Shown here: one piece after another, positions 1 to 11,800 of the stretch
Numbering within the stretch: the stretch's first letter is position 1
Layout: each line of letters starts with the position of its first letter
NCBI GenBank assembly: GCA_009746045.1
Contig: RPFO01000643.1
Span: 1,118,589-1,182,588 of the forward strand
DNA: 64,000 bases
Reading direction: 5' to 3'
From: Mesostigma viride
Lineage: Eukaryota; Streptophyta; Mesostigmatophyceae; Mesostigmatales; Mesostigmataceae
Notes under the pieces: model-generated
Told to the model about the DNA's origin: nothing
Seen by the model: only the letters and a program-made list of their open reading frames with translations
Database searches by the model: none
Made by a program: the position numbers and the translations under genes

Positions 1-87
1 ACCCTATCTCAGTATAAAGAAATTGTGTTCAGTGAACCATGTTATTCACAATACCACTTCAAGCCACTGAAATGTTGCAGCACTGAC

Positions 88-3000
88 CTGGAAACCAACT
101 CCCACAGGCGCCACCAGCCGGCCGCCCGGCTTCAGCTGTTCGATGATGGCATCCGGCCGGCCTGCAGCCAGAAACACTAGACAGACAAAGGTAAGTACGA
201 TGCCATTATTATCTAGGCCAACACTAGGGTAGGCAAAGTGCCATTATTATCTAGGCCAATACTAGGGTAGAAACAGTGCCATTGCTGTCTAGGCCGTTAC
301 CTGCTTTCCCTGATTCCAAGCGACAGTTTCCTTTTATAGGCACACTGCACACACTTCTGTACATACCTCACCACAACGTTAACAGTAGACAACGTGAGGC
401 CCGGACTTCTGTGACTGGACGCAGCGACACACCAGGTACAAAACTCGAGATAAACACAAAACGCTTGCAGTACTGGAATGTTACAGTCACGTTTTGTTTG
501 ATACTACAGTGTTTCATACTAGAGTGTTTAATACTAGAGTAGTACTATAGCAGTATTCTTACTCGATATAGCGCGACATGCCTTGTGCATCCGCATGCAA
601 GTACTTACTTATGACATAGTTTTGAGGCATGCTGCCTATCACCATCACATCCTACAGCGACTGTGGTCATGGGACTGCAATCACACTGGAATGCTTACGC
701 CTGCAACGACATCATGAAATTGCCACTTTCAAAGGGATGGCTCTGTAGGCATGCCTACCTAAGGCATGCCGGCTGAAGGCATGCCTGAAGGCCCTGCTTG
801 CCACGCTAGTCAACCGTTCTGGACTTTGCTATCACTAACATCTTATCACCCAGGGGTGGACACTCGGGACAAGGGGGGCATAAATTGAAGCTGCATGTGC
901 AGGGTGCAAACAAGCACACTGCCATTGGCTAGGACGCCATTAGCTAGGATGCTGTTAGGTAGGACCATCACTTTATAACGTCCATTCAAGCCCAACACAT
1001 CCAGCTATAAAATTTACCCTGGGGGTAATGCCATTTGCCAAACATGCTCACACCTTTCATTTTGACTAGCTCAGCGGGCCATGAAAGGCTCCATGAGAGT
1101 ATCAGCCAAGATCACCAAGTCCAGTGCATGACCATACATGGTCCCTGTCCAAGCCCCAAAACGAATTTAGAATGGACCTGCTTTGTCCACGACATTCTCA
1201 ACAAAACGGGCATGGCCGGCACTTGATGGTCAATGGCCGTCAGAGAGCCTTCTTGGCTTAATGAGTTGGCGTGCTTGCAGTGATGGGAGGGCAGGAGGGA
1301 GGAGGGAGGATGGCAATAGCGAGAGCAGACGAGGAAGACTGATGGGAGGAGCGGGGAAACGAATCCATGGGATGCCCAGGACTGGCATGCGCAGGAACGT
1401 GGATAGGAAAGAAGACGCACGAGACCCCAGCTATCAAAAACCTAGCATAGGCCCAAACATAAATTTAATTCATTAATTAATTAAAAGCAGCTGACTGCGT
1501 CACGTGGGTGCCAATACAGGAACATTCAACCCCTATACACAACGAGAAGGAGGTAGGGCGCCCTAGCTTCACTCACAGCCTCAAGTGGGCACGCCACAGA
1601 GGACTCTCTCTGCATCATGGTGCAGGCCCAACTGTGGGTGCAATAAAGCTTCGACATAGCAAAATCATAGCGGATGCAGTAAGGCTGCCCCATGGTCCAG
1701 AGCCCACAGACAGGCTCATTGCAACGCATTTAGAGGCGCCAATTTGGGAGGATATAAAGGCCTCTCCCGGAGCTTGACGGGTTTTAGGGTTTGGCCCAAA
1801 CATAGGATAGGCGCAACGGCCTATATCCTATGCGTACTGCCTTCCTGCCACAACGTTACATTGTCAACTTGTCAAGACACACTTCACTTGTCACGACACA
1901 CTTGTCAGAACACACGTAACTTGTCATGACAGCCGTGCCTCGCTAAAAACAGACAGCAGTGTCACAGAAAGCTTACTGGGGGCGCCAGCACCGATGTGGA
2001 TGGCATCATAGGGGGCTTCCGGGGCCCACCCCTTGCGGCCGTCCGCTTCTGAGAAATGGGAGGCGCCGACCAACCACACAACCACGGCAAGGCGGCATGA
2101 TACATTCAATTATGGTAAGCCTCATTACTTATCTATCCTATCTATAGCCTCATTACTTATCTATCCTATCTATAGCCTCATTACTTATCTATCCTATCTA
2201 TAGCCTCGTTACTTATCTATCCTATCTATAGCCTCGTTACTTATCTATCCTATCTATAGCCTCATTACTTATCTATCCTATCTATAGCCTCGTTACTTAT
2301 CTACCCTATCTATAGCCTCATTACACCAGGGATCGACACGTGGCCACAAATATCCAAACTCTTAAGGCCCACTCCTTTTTCAGAAAGCGTGCATAGGGCT
2401 CACATTGACAGGCTTTATGGCACGTTCCTTCCGGCACACCCTTCACCCTTCCCCTTGCCTTGGGTCAAAGGGAAAAAAGAAAAGAAAAAAAGGCAAGCTG
2501 AGCAGAGCCCAAGGCAAATATATGGGGCACACAACCCTGAGCCACGTCAAAACACCAACAGAGACACAAAGGCCATACGCAGAAAAAAGAACGTTAGACG
2601 AAAAAAATTGGAAAGAAATGAAGTTGACAACATGGATGCAGCCAATATGCTACAGAATCACCTAAATGCCAGGCAGCCAAACTCTGCCCATGCTGTACCA
2701 GCAGGAGGGTGGCATGCCCAGGCAAAATTTCTAGGGACCGCGGTACTTGAGAGGGGTGCCCCAGGGGCTGGCGGTGGTGGATATTTGCGGGGATCGAGGT
2801 GAACCGCGGGGTTTAGGGGTCAAAAACGTCTCGCCGGTTGCTGCCCCTGGCCCCTTGGTGATCAGTGCCCTGGTTGCCTGCAGACCAGTAGAAATCTGCC
2901 ACGTGTAACATGTTAGACCAGGGCTGTGCGTCACGCTGGGTTGGCTTAGGACCGTGGTAGCCTATGGCCCAGTAGAATTATGCCACGTGGATAATTTTGG

Positions 3001-6000
3001 ATGTACTGTACCTGTGCCTGCCACGTGGCTTTGCCTGGCCGCCACGCACAAAGTCAATTGAGCCATCAGGCGCATGCCACACGTGCATGTGGGTTTGGTT
3101 GGAGGGTTGTTGCCACGTGGCAGAATACTGGAGTACGGAGAGATGCAAGTATTATTAGAATGGTTAATATTCGGCCTGTAGTAGGCAGTAGGAATGCTAA
3201 CTCGCACTGCCAGGTAACCAAGGGGCCAGCTCTCCGGCTTGCCGGCTGCGGGCCCCACGGTCCTGGACACAACAGTGGCGCCGGTTGCGGTCCTAGCAGC
3301 ATGGGTGGACCGCGGGCCCGGCCATTTTGGGCCGGCTGTTGTGGTTTTGTGGACCGCATACCCTTGACTGGATGCCACCCCTCATGTACCAACCCGTGGC
3401 GCATGGTGACGTGCGCAAAGGCGATGCTTGGTACGTCTAGCTTACGGTACATTTTTTGCATACAAGGTGTGCACATATGAAGTGTGCTTGGTGCACGAGA
3501 AAGGCAGCATACGACAGAAATGCGTCCATAATGCACACGATGTGTCATTTCATTTTAATGACGCTGGCATGGCCCTCTTTAACCAGTACACCAGGCGGTA
3601 ACGGTACGCAGCAATTCTACTACTTACACATTAGCCTATAAACGTACGCAGCCATTCTGCTACTTCAAACACTAGGTGATAAAGGTGCGCAGTGATTCTG
3701 CTACATAAACACTAGCTGTACACTACTTACTTCCCCTTGCCATGCACCCTTCCCCTCCCTTCCCCTCCCTTCCCCTCCCTTCCCCTCCCTTCCCCTCCCT
3801 TCCCCTCCCTTCCCCTCCCTTCCCCTCCCTTCCCCTCCCTTCCCCTCCCTTCCCCTCCCTTCCCCTCCCTTCCCCTCCCTTCCCCTCCCTTCCCCTCCCT
3901 TCCCCTCCCTTCCCCTCCCTTCCCCTCCCTTCCCCTCCCTTCCCCTCCCTTCCCCTCCCTTCCCCTCCCTTCCCCTCCCTTCCCCTCCCCTCCCCTCCCT
4001 TCCCCTCCATTTCCCTTCCCTTGCATCCGCACACATACCCACTGCGTTCCGCACTCCTCGCCACGCAGCAGCCCCGTGCCACGCATCCGTACAGGTTCCC
4101 ACCCTTGCCATGCCAGCGCGCCCACATATCCACCCACCGATGAGCTTGATGCGGCCGGCCTCAAGCAGCGCCCGCGCGCTCGACCGGTTGGTGTTGTGGA
4201 CCGACATCTGGACGAGCTCAGGGATGTGCTCCACGCCCACCACTGTGCCCTGCTCACCCACCTGCTAGGGCAAACACGGGCATTTCATTCCATTCCATTT
4301 CAATTTCCTTCAATTTCCTTTCCTTTCAGGGCACAAATGTTCACGGGAGCATACATGCCAGTGAGAGCAGGATGCTGAGAATTGGCATACTGTTTTCGGG
4401 TTCAGGATTTAGGCACCTAAACCCACGCAGAAAAGGTGCAGCGCCACCAGAGCAAGCGAGCTTGTTCTGATTCCCATGCACCAGATTTGAGCAAGTGCTC
4501 CTTTGGAACAAAAAGAAAATGAATTTTTTTTAAAAAAAAATTTAACAGGAATCCAAATCGCCAATAAAAAAGACGTTGCGGAAATGCATGGCTGCAAAAA
4601 CAAGAACAACTCCTAAGGCCAAGGGAGCATTCTGGACATTTACTACCCCCACCCCCCCTTCCACCCTTTCCCCCCCCTGAACAGCTTACACATGGGGGAG
4701 AAGTTCCTTCAAGCCCCCTCCTGTGCTCCACAGCCAGTCAATGATCAGCTAGCCCTATGAATACGCGAAGCCGTAGGCATACATGCAAAAGCCGAACGTC
4801 CCGTACGTGCAATACTACCTTCCTGATCCCCATCCCTACAGCCAAGCACCGCTCACTTCCCCATGCCACAGTCGAGGCGTCATGCACCTAAATACTTGCC
4901 ATAATTCCTTCTCCCAACTCCTGCATCCACATCCCTGCAGCCACGGGGCCCTGCCCCAGGCCACGCACCAGGCCACACATTCGCCCAAATGCCATTTACT
5001 TCCCTACACCCCCATGCACCCCACCGCATGCACCCCACCCGCGTCGTGCCATGACCCCATTCTTCCCTCACCCCACGCGCGTCGTGCGCTCACCATGTGG
5101 CCCATGCACGCCGTCAGGTAGCCGGTGCCCGAGCCCACGTCCAACGCCTTCATGCCCGGCTTCAGGTGCTCCTTGAGCAGCTCCAGGCAGTGCGCGTGCT
5201 GTGGTAAGGGGGGGGGGGCGGGAGCACACCCACACAAGATCATGGGACGCACCCCACGATAGCACGGTCATCAGGCAGGCAGCGCGAGTGCTGATGGGCG
5301 ATGGGACGGAAAAGTCAGGGATACTTCGCAGCCATTCCATCAGGCAGGCAGTGCGAGTGGTGTGGGTGGGTGGGTGGCGGAGGGGGGAGAGGGGGGGAGG
5401 GGGGCAGGGGGGGGGACAGGGGGAGGAACACGACGTCATCATGAGGAGATAGGTAGGTGACATCATCGGGCAGGCAGCGCGCGTCCATACATTACATATT
5501 CTAAAGGTGTTGGTACGATCATCGTGGTGAGGAATGCCAGTGGAATAGCAAGCGCCCAGGGAAATGTAGGCCTGTTTACTGTTTTTTTGTTCGATGATGG
5601 CGTGATATACCCGGGCATAGATGGTAGAATACACGACCTTTGCATAGCCATCTTGTGCCATTGTATGAGACACTGAAACGACTCCACAGAACTGCAAAAA
5701 TTCAAAACTAGGCTCCCTTGTAGGTAACGAAAAGGGCACGCATTCCTCGAATCTGTGCATGAAAAACAACATCAAAAAGACAAACTTGGTTTCGCTCGAT
5801 AGAAACCAAGCAGGCATCGTTAGTTCTCGCAAACGAAATCGCCTCAGCAGGGCCCAGACATAAACACTACAAGGTGCAAGCTGACCATGCGAGCCAGCAA
5901 ATGAAAGAGCCAAATAGAGGGGACAAACGTCTATTAAAGGGGACAAAGATGAGAGTGCACAGTGTAACGTTTACGGATCAAGGCCAAAAGCACTTGAAGG

Positions 6001-7243
6001 CCAACAGCTTCCCCGCTGTTTGGGTGATGCAAGCGGCAGGGAGGCATGCATCCTCATCACTCGCCATGTGCGGGGCCGATATGGTGGCGCCGTAGCCTGC
6101 ATAGCCAAGAGTAGAAGTGGGCAAAACAGCCAAAAGGGGGGCATGCGTGGCGGGGGACATGAGTAGAGAGGGGAGTTATAAACATCGATTCCTAGGGAAT
6201 CGATACTAAGCGCTAAGGGGGCATCAGTCAGCTGCCATGAACGAAGCCGTCAAAGCCATCTGCCAAAACAGAACAAAGGCGTCCGACACGATTCGTGAGC
6301 AACCAACAATGCAAGGGTAGAAGAGCATGATGCGGCGCAACAGGGGGGGGGCGCAGCTCGCTGGGGTATTGCCTTGCCCCCCACACAAACATGGCATGCC
6401 CCACACTGTACCCCACACTATACCCCACACTGTACCCCACACTGTACCCCACACTGTACCCACGTACCCACCCGCCCACCCGCCCACCCGCCCGCCCGCC
6501 CGGCCGCCCGGCCGCCTGCCCGCCCCCCGCCCGCCCGCCCGCCCGCCCGCCCGCCGCCCGCCCGCCCGCCGCCCGCCGCCCGCCCCCCGCCCGCCCGCCC
6601 GCCGCCCGCCCGCCCGCCCGCCCGCCCGCCCGCCCGCCCGCCCGCCCGCCCGCCCGCCCTCCCGCCCGCCCGCCCGCCCTCCCGCCCTCCCGCCCTCCCG
6701 CCCACCCGCCCCCACCCCCACCCACCCACCCACCCACCCAGCCCACCCCACCCACCCACCCACCCACCCACCCACCCACCCACCCACCCACCCACCCACC
6801 CACCACCCACCCACCCACCCACCCACCCACCCACCCACCCACCCACCCACCCACCCACCCACCCACCCACCCACCCACCCACCCACCCACCCACCCACCC
6901 ACCCACCCACCCACCCACCCACCCACCCACCCACCCACCCACCCACCCACCACCCACCCACCCACCCACCCACCCACCCACCCACCCACCCACCCACCCA
7001 CCCGCCCACCCACCAATCGGTTGCGGGATGTCCTCGCACCCAACAACCCACCAATCGGTTGCGGGCTGTCCTCGTACCCACCCACCCACCAATCGGTTGC
7101 GGGCTGTCCTCGTATGCGTTGTGGCCCACAAAGTGGCCGCGGTCCACCTGCAGCATCACGCCCGCCACCTCCTTGCTCTTGATCACGTTATTGGCTGGAA
7201 GGCCAGGCGGGGGAAAAGTAAATGGTTAAGGGTTGAGGGTTGA

Positions 7244-7327
<84 letters not shown>

Positions 7328-7328
7328 T

Positions 7329-7373
<45 letters not shown>

Positions 7374-7824
7374 CGCGTGCGCGTGCACGTGCACGTGCAC
7401 GTGTGCGTGCGAGGGCGAGGGCGAGGGTGAGGGCGACGGCCCGGTAGCATAAACGACGGAGTCAGATGGTGAACCCTATAAAATCGAAGGAACGGCAACA
7501 CTGCGTTCAGTGCAAATCCAACGCCTACTGCAAGTCACCAAAGCGACAGCAGGGATAGAACGGCAATTATCAGTAGAACGGGCAAATTATCCGCCCACGC
7601 AATCGCACAACAGCCCGTTTCATCCCGACACACTAACACGCGCCTAAACACGCGCACGCACGCAAGGATGCAGACATGCACACGCGCAGGCATGCAAGCA
7701 TGCAGATCCGCACGTGCAGGCCCCACAAATCAGCAAACCAACGTAGTTCCGATTCCCAGCTGGACATACCTCGCAGATTATTCACAAGTTCCTCATTCGA
7801 TTTTCCGGAACTGAACCAAGCCAT
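88..7824 (-). CDS. PIMT: Protein-L-isoaspartate O-methyltransferase, spliced, 3' end off window
   Basis: It transfers a methyl group from S-adenosylmethionine to isoaspartyl residues of aged proteins, starting their repair (EC 2.1.1.77; probably cytosolic). Exons on the minus strand: 7824-7770, 7194-7090, 6096-6065, 5198-5094, 4261-4138, 2048-1977 and 161-88; together 567 nt, 189 codons, in frame throughout. The protein begins MAWFSSGKSNEELVNNLR. Then come YEDSPQPIG (exon 2), GYGATISAPHM (exon 3), the SAM-binding motif I LDVGSGTGYLTA (about residues 83-94, exon 4), GVEHIPELV (exon 5), APYDAIHIGAGAP (exon 6) and QLKPGGRLVAPVG (exon 7). All match the family in order and spacing. About 35-40 C-terminal residues should lie left of the window. 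Intron 3 needs a GC donor (6064-6063). Introns carry minisatellites and one retroelement fragment. The start lies 976 bp from the divergent DNAAF1 start. Family call is very secure; exon edges come from homology and splice motifs. Confidence 0.93.
1462..1792 (-). mobile_element. 5'-truncated 3'-UTR copy of an ORF1 retroelement (hairpin beta)
   Basis: This 331-bp insertion lies in the last visible PIMT intron. It is flanked by the 12-bp direct repeat GGCCCAAACATA (1450-1461 and 1793-1804). On the minus strand it ends with a GACGCAGTCAG hairpin remnant and a TTAATTAATTAA-type tail (about 1463-1483). The body matches 32817-33020, the 3' UTR of the ORF1 element at 32817-34179, including a TTGCACCCACAGT box. 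It encodes nothing. Confidence 0.8.
2120..2323. repeat. 28-bp minisatellite in PIMT intron 5
   Basis: About seven tandem copies of a 28-bp unit containing CTCATTACTTATCTATCC, with A/G changes at one position between copies. It lies within 300 bp upstream of exon 6 in the direction of transcription. Confidence 0.9.
3751..4008. repeat. 10-bp polypyrimidine minisatellite (TCCCCTCCCT)n
   Basis: About 26 tandem copies of a 10-bp all-pyrimidine unit, ending about 130 bp downstream of the exon 5 donor of PIMT. The transcribed strand gives a GGGAAGGGGA purine run, a candidate for triplex or G-quadruplex structure. Open frames here are repeat artefacts. Confidence 0.95.
6474..7013. repeat. Compound (GCCC)n / (ACCC)n satellite in PIMT intron 2
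   Basis: Roughly 240 bp of CCCG-type repeats pass into roughly 290 bp of CCCA-type repeats. On the transcribed strand this reads (GTGG)n, the same motif as the 5' splice site of exon 2 directly next to it. The long proline/threonine or glycine/tryptophan frames here are artefacts. Confidence 0.95.
7014..7110 (-). repeat. Triplicated exon-2 end with 5' splice site (PIMT)
   Basis: The end of exon 2 (coding for EDSPQPIG) plus its GTGGGTGGG donor occurs three times in tandem, at about 7085-7107, 7052-7075 and 7012-7036. Only the copy nearest the exon continues the conserved protein. The other two are decoy donors inside the intron. Confidence 0.85.
7243..7372. repeat. (CGTGGT)n microsatellite in PIMT intron 1
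   Basis: About 21 copies of a hexamer, followed by GCGTGC/ACGTGC-type repeats to about 7410. The histidine/aspartate and valine frames across it are artefacts. Confidence 0.95.
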
Positions 7825-8800
7825 GGTAGATATGTCACGATGTTCGGGAAGATTGGGACGTGCTCGGAAAGGCGGCAGGGAGGTATGAACCAAAGCTTCA
7901 GCAAACGCGGGAACGCGTCCTTCTCGCTCCCAGAAAGGAGAGCCGCCGAGCACGGACAAGCTTATCAAGCAAAGCACGGGCCTCCTTCGAAGGCAGCAAC
8001 TGACTTGCAGCGAATTTCGATATGCCCTCGCTGCAAACCTTGGAGTAGCAACTCCGGCGCAAACAGACACACTACCAACAGCATAGGAGGTCATGCTCAT
8101 CTCAGGAAACCATACCCCGGGTATTGACAATAGATGGCCGGTTCACAAACCGCAAACCAACGAAAAACCTCCGACGATCGCGTGATCGTCGTAACGAATT
8201 CCCCCGTACGCAATTCTCGCCGATCCGAAAGCACAGGATGCTGAGCAGATTGCTACCAATTTGCCGATGACAAGGCGAAACGTCACCAAGTCGGTAAATT
8301 TGTGCCAACGATGAAGCAACGTGGTATCGAGCGGTACAAATGATCGGTACGGATATGCAGGTCAGTGCGTTGTTTCTGCTGTCATTAGATACACGGGTCG
8401 ACCAGAATTAGACTTCGTCCCCTAGTAACACTGTAGTGCCTGTGAGCTGGCTGTGCCCAATTTGTGACCAACGTCGATGTCCGCAATGCACCTTCGAACC
8501 GAATTTAGCAGTGTCCAGTTGTCCAATGAGCACGGAATCAACATCAATGGCTGCTTAATTTTTTTTTTTAAAGTATCTGTACGCCAAGCAATAACCGGAC
8601 ACAAAACCAAATTATATGAGTTAAATGGTGGTACGCATTTGTTTCGATAATGATTTTCTGGCTGAGGGACAAATAGTTGTTTGTTAGTGCCATGTCAGCG
8701 CGACCTGTTGCCGTCCTGCGACGCGTGTAGAAGTACCCAACGTTCATTGGGGAAAAAAAAACTTTTTTAAAGTCGGCTGAGCAGGTTTCACTGCGGAGCC
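7825..8800. promoter_or_regulatory. Bidirectional intergenic region between PIMT and DNAAF1
   Basis: These 976 bp separate two divergent start codons, so both promoters and 5' UTRs must lie here. I saw no clear TATA box or protein-coding stretch, and no repeat in it. Confidence 0.6.
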
Positions 8801-11800
8801 ATGGCGTTCGAGATGACACCTGCATCTCTTAAGAAAATATGCAAGGAGGCAGGAATGTACGTACTCAAACGATACCGTCATTTTTTTCCCCTCAACTTTC
8901 GACCAACCTCTCACCACCACCGCTCTGTGAGATTGGAAGCACTGTGACCTTGAATTCAAGTCCCAGCGGCAATTTGCATTTCCGATCCTTTAGAGCTGAG
9001 TACCAGAACGAAACGTATGACCGCCTCATTTTGTCTATGTCCATTGGCGCGGACTCACCCCCCCAGGTATACCAGCTTGCCGGAGCTCAACGACGTTTTG
9101 CACCTGCAGTGCAAGGTAATCCCCTTACTACGCCCAATACGGCTTTCGATACACGGTGCTGCTGTGAACCTTTCAACTTAATTATATGTGGCTCCTTTCC
9201 TGCCATCAATTCTTGTCAGGGAGGCTAATTTCGCCATCTTGTCCTGAACAGTAGTGGACCGGCTGGGATTTATCTGGCCAAGCTTGTTGCATTTGTGGAC
9301 GGGCATTCGTGGGCGACTTGAAGGGTAGGAACTTGCAGCCTACGGCTCAGTATCAGGTAGCCCTTACAATGATATGAAAGGAAGGTATCGCGAATCCACT
9401 TGATTATGTGCTTCGGCCAAGCTTTTTGCGGTGGAGCACTGTGGAAGCACTGTTCATCACAGGACTCCATGTCTAGGCAGGCAAACTAAACGGCGGGGTT
9501 GTGGGCAGGAACGGGGAGAGGGCAGGGGCCAGCTAAGGCAGGAACTGGCGTGCGACTGGGTAGGCATTCAAGGCTCAGCCCGTCAGTCAGGTTGTTTCCT
9601 GCTGTTGGTTTACCTGCTGGCCTTGCAACAAGCTCGGTGCCTTAATATCTGTCCTGCAGCGAAAGAGCCATCCTCCCCTTGCTGGGAATCACCTTGCTGG
9701 CCCAATCGTGTCAGATGGGCTCTTCAAGGTTTCTTTACGGAACCACATTATCTGGGATGATGCAGCTGGTGAGCTAGGCTTAGTTGCTAGATGTTTAAAG
9801 CAGCTCGTTTTTTTCCCCCCCTTTCGATGTTTTTTTTTTTTCCTGCACACTGTGTTCACGCATTAATTCAACCCCCCAAACGGTGTACGTTGAGACGTGC
9901 GTTTGCACCCTCTCTCTCCCCTTTCCCCGTTTCTCACAGTTCCCATACCCTTTCCCCCATTGCCTGCCGCATTCCGGCAATGTTGGACATTCTTCTTATG
10001 CTTACGTTGGACATTCTTATTCTTCGATCCCCCTTATCCTTAACAGGGCATTACGGACATCAAGGGCCTCGAGGCCTACACAGGGCTGCGGACACTGTAC
10101 CTGGAGTGCAACGGTGATTGTCCACTTTTGATCGTTTCTTTTTCGCTTCTCCTTGTTTCTCGATCCATGCTGCCGTGGCAAGTCTGAGCTCGCCTTTTTT
10201 TCCTGCTTCGTTTCAGTGGGACCCCCTGTGTGCCCTGTTTGGCAACCTCGCATGTCTCTTTTCCTGTAGCAAAAGTATCTGAGTATTGAGGGCATGCGGA
10301 TGTAAGAGAGCGGTCAGCTATGCACCAATCTTAGCAACTTCTATTTCTAATCGCGTAAAAAAGGCATACTGTGCGTATGTGCCGGTATCCACATATGTTC
10401 GTGATTTGCCGCGTCGTAACTAACAAGAGCATTTCTAGCATCGCCGCTTATTTACCCGTGAATGCCTAGAAAATAGACCCTGCGGAAGCACAGACCGTGT
10501 CTGAGCAGAGCGGCAAGTTTGCTTGGTAGTAACGCACCTGCCAGACCCCTAGCGCCCCTTCATTCCCCATGCATTGGACTGTGAGCTCACTTGACCCATC
10601 CTGCGGGACCCTGGCGGAACAACTGTTATCGTGCGCAACTTGCAACACCTGTTTTGGGACCTGTTTTAAGACCTGTTTTGGGACCTGTTTTGGGACCTGT
10701 CTTGGGACCTGTTTTGGGACCTGTTTTTGGACCTGTTTTGGGACCTGTTTTGGGACCTGTTTTGGGACCTGTTTTGGGACCTGTTTTGGGACCTGTTTTG
10801 GGACCTGTTTTGGGACCTGTTTTGGGACCTGTTTTGGGACCTGTTTTGGGACCTGTTTTGGGACTGGTCTCGGGACCGGTTTTGGGACCTGTCCTGTTGT
10901 GATGACGTGGCGTTGTCCATCAGTCATCTCCGAGATCCAGGGACTGGACCACCTCTCGCAGCTCAGCACGCTCTACCTGAACCAGGTATGGGATGGGCAC
11001 GAGACTCGAGATACCGTATTGTAGATGGGCACGCCTAATGCAATGTCGATGGGCTATGCCTTGGAACCCCCCCCCACACACACCACATGGCACTGTACCT
11101 GGCTAGCTTTCCTGATGTTGATCCTGATCCTAGCTGTCCCTGTGGATATCCCATTCGGAGTTGCTATCTTTATTGCATGAGCTTGCACACTTGTCACCTG
11201 TCAGGATCTTTGCCTCTGAAAACCGATCGAGTGATTTTCTCAGTATTTTTTTCACCTCTCGAGTGTGCATGCATATAGATAGCCCATCCGTGTTTTGTGG
11301 CTACAAAGATACTCATGTAGTGGTCACCAACATTCTCATGTGTATGCACCGGTGTAATTCACATTCACGCTTACCGCTCTGCTGCGGAGTCAACTGCTGC
11401 TAGGTCAGGTGTGACAAAAATATTGCAACTTCGTGACTGTCGATGCCATGAACGGATCTGTGAAACTGTACATAATTTCCTTGTGATTACCATGAAGGCT
11501 TCATGGTAGGGAATGCTGCATGATGATGCACTTTCTTGACCAACAGGCCAGCTAGGCATTGTGTGGCGGGCAGGCAGCGTTCCTTACTGAACCCTCGTGA
11601 GTGTCCTCCCTAATCTGCTCATCTTTCTTGTGCTGGCTGTTTATTCGTTGTGGACGTTCAGTGTGTCTCCCTGTCCACCTTAACCCCTAAACCCTAAAGC
11701 CTAAACCCTAGACCCTCTCTGTCCACCTTTGTTTTGTTCCTGTATATCATAGCTGTGACTTATTGATCCGTACTTGCCTCACGTCATCTGGCCTCGTATC

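Noticed and set aside
6224-7243. Long proline/threonine or glycine/tryptophan-rich proteins of 240-320 residues
   Set aside because: Open only because 4-bp and 3-bp satellites lack stops in several frames on both strands. The region is a PIMT intron.
7188-7501. Histidine/aspartate repeat peptide (metal-binding-like)
   Set aside because: Product of the (CGTGGT)n microsatellite, open in all frames.
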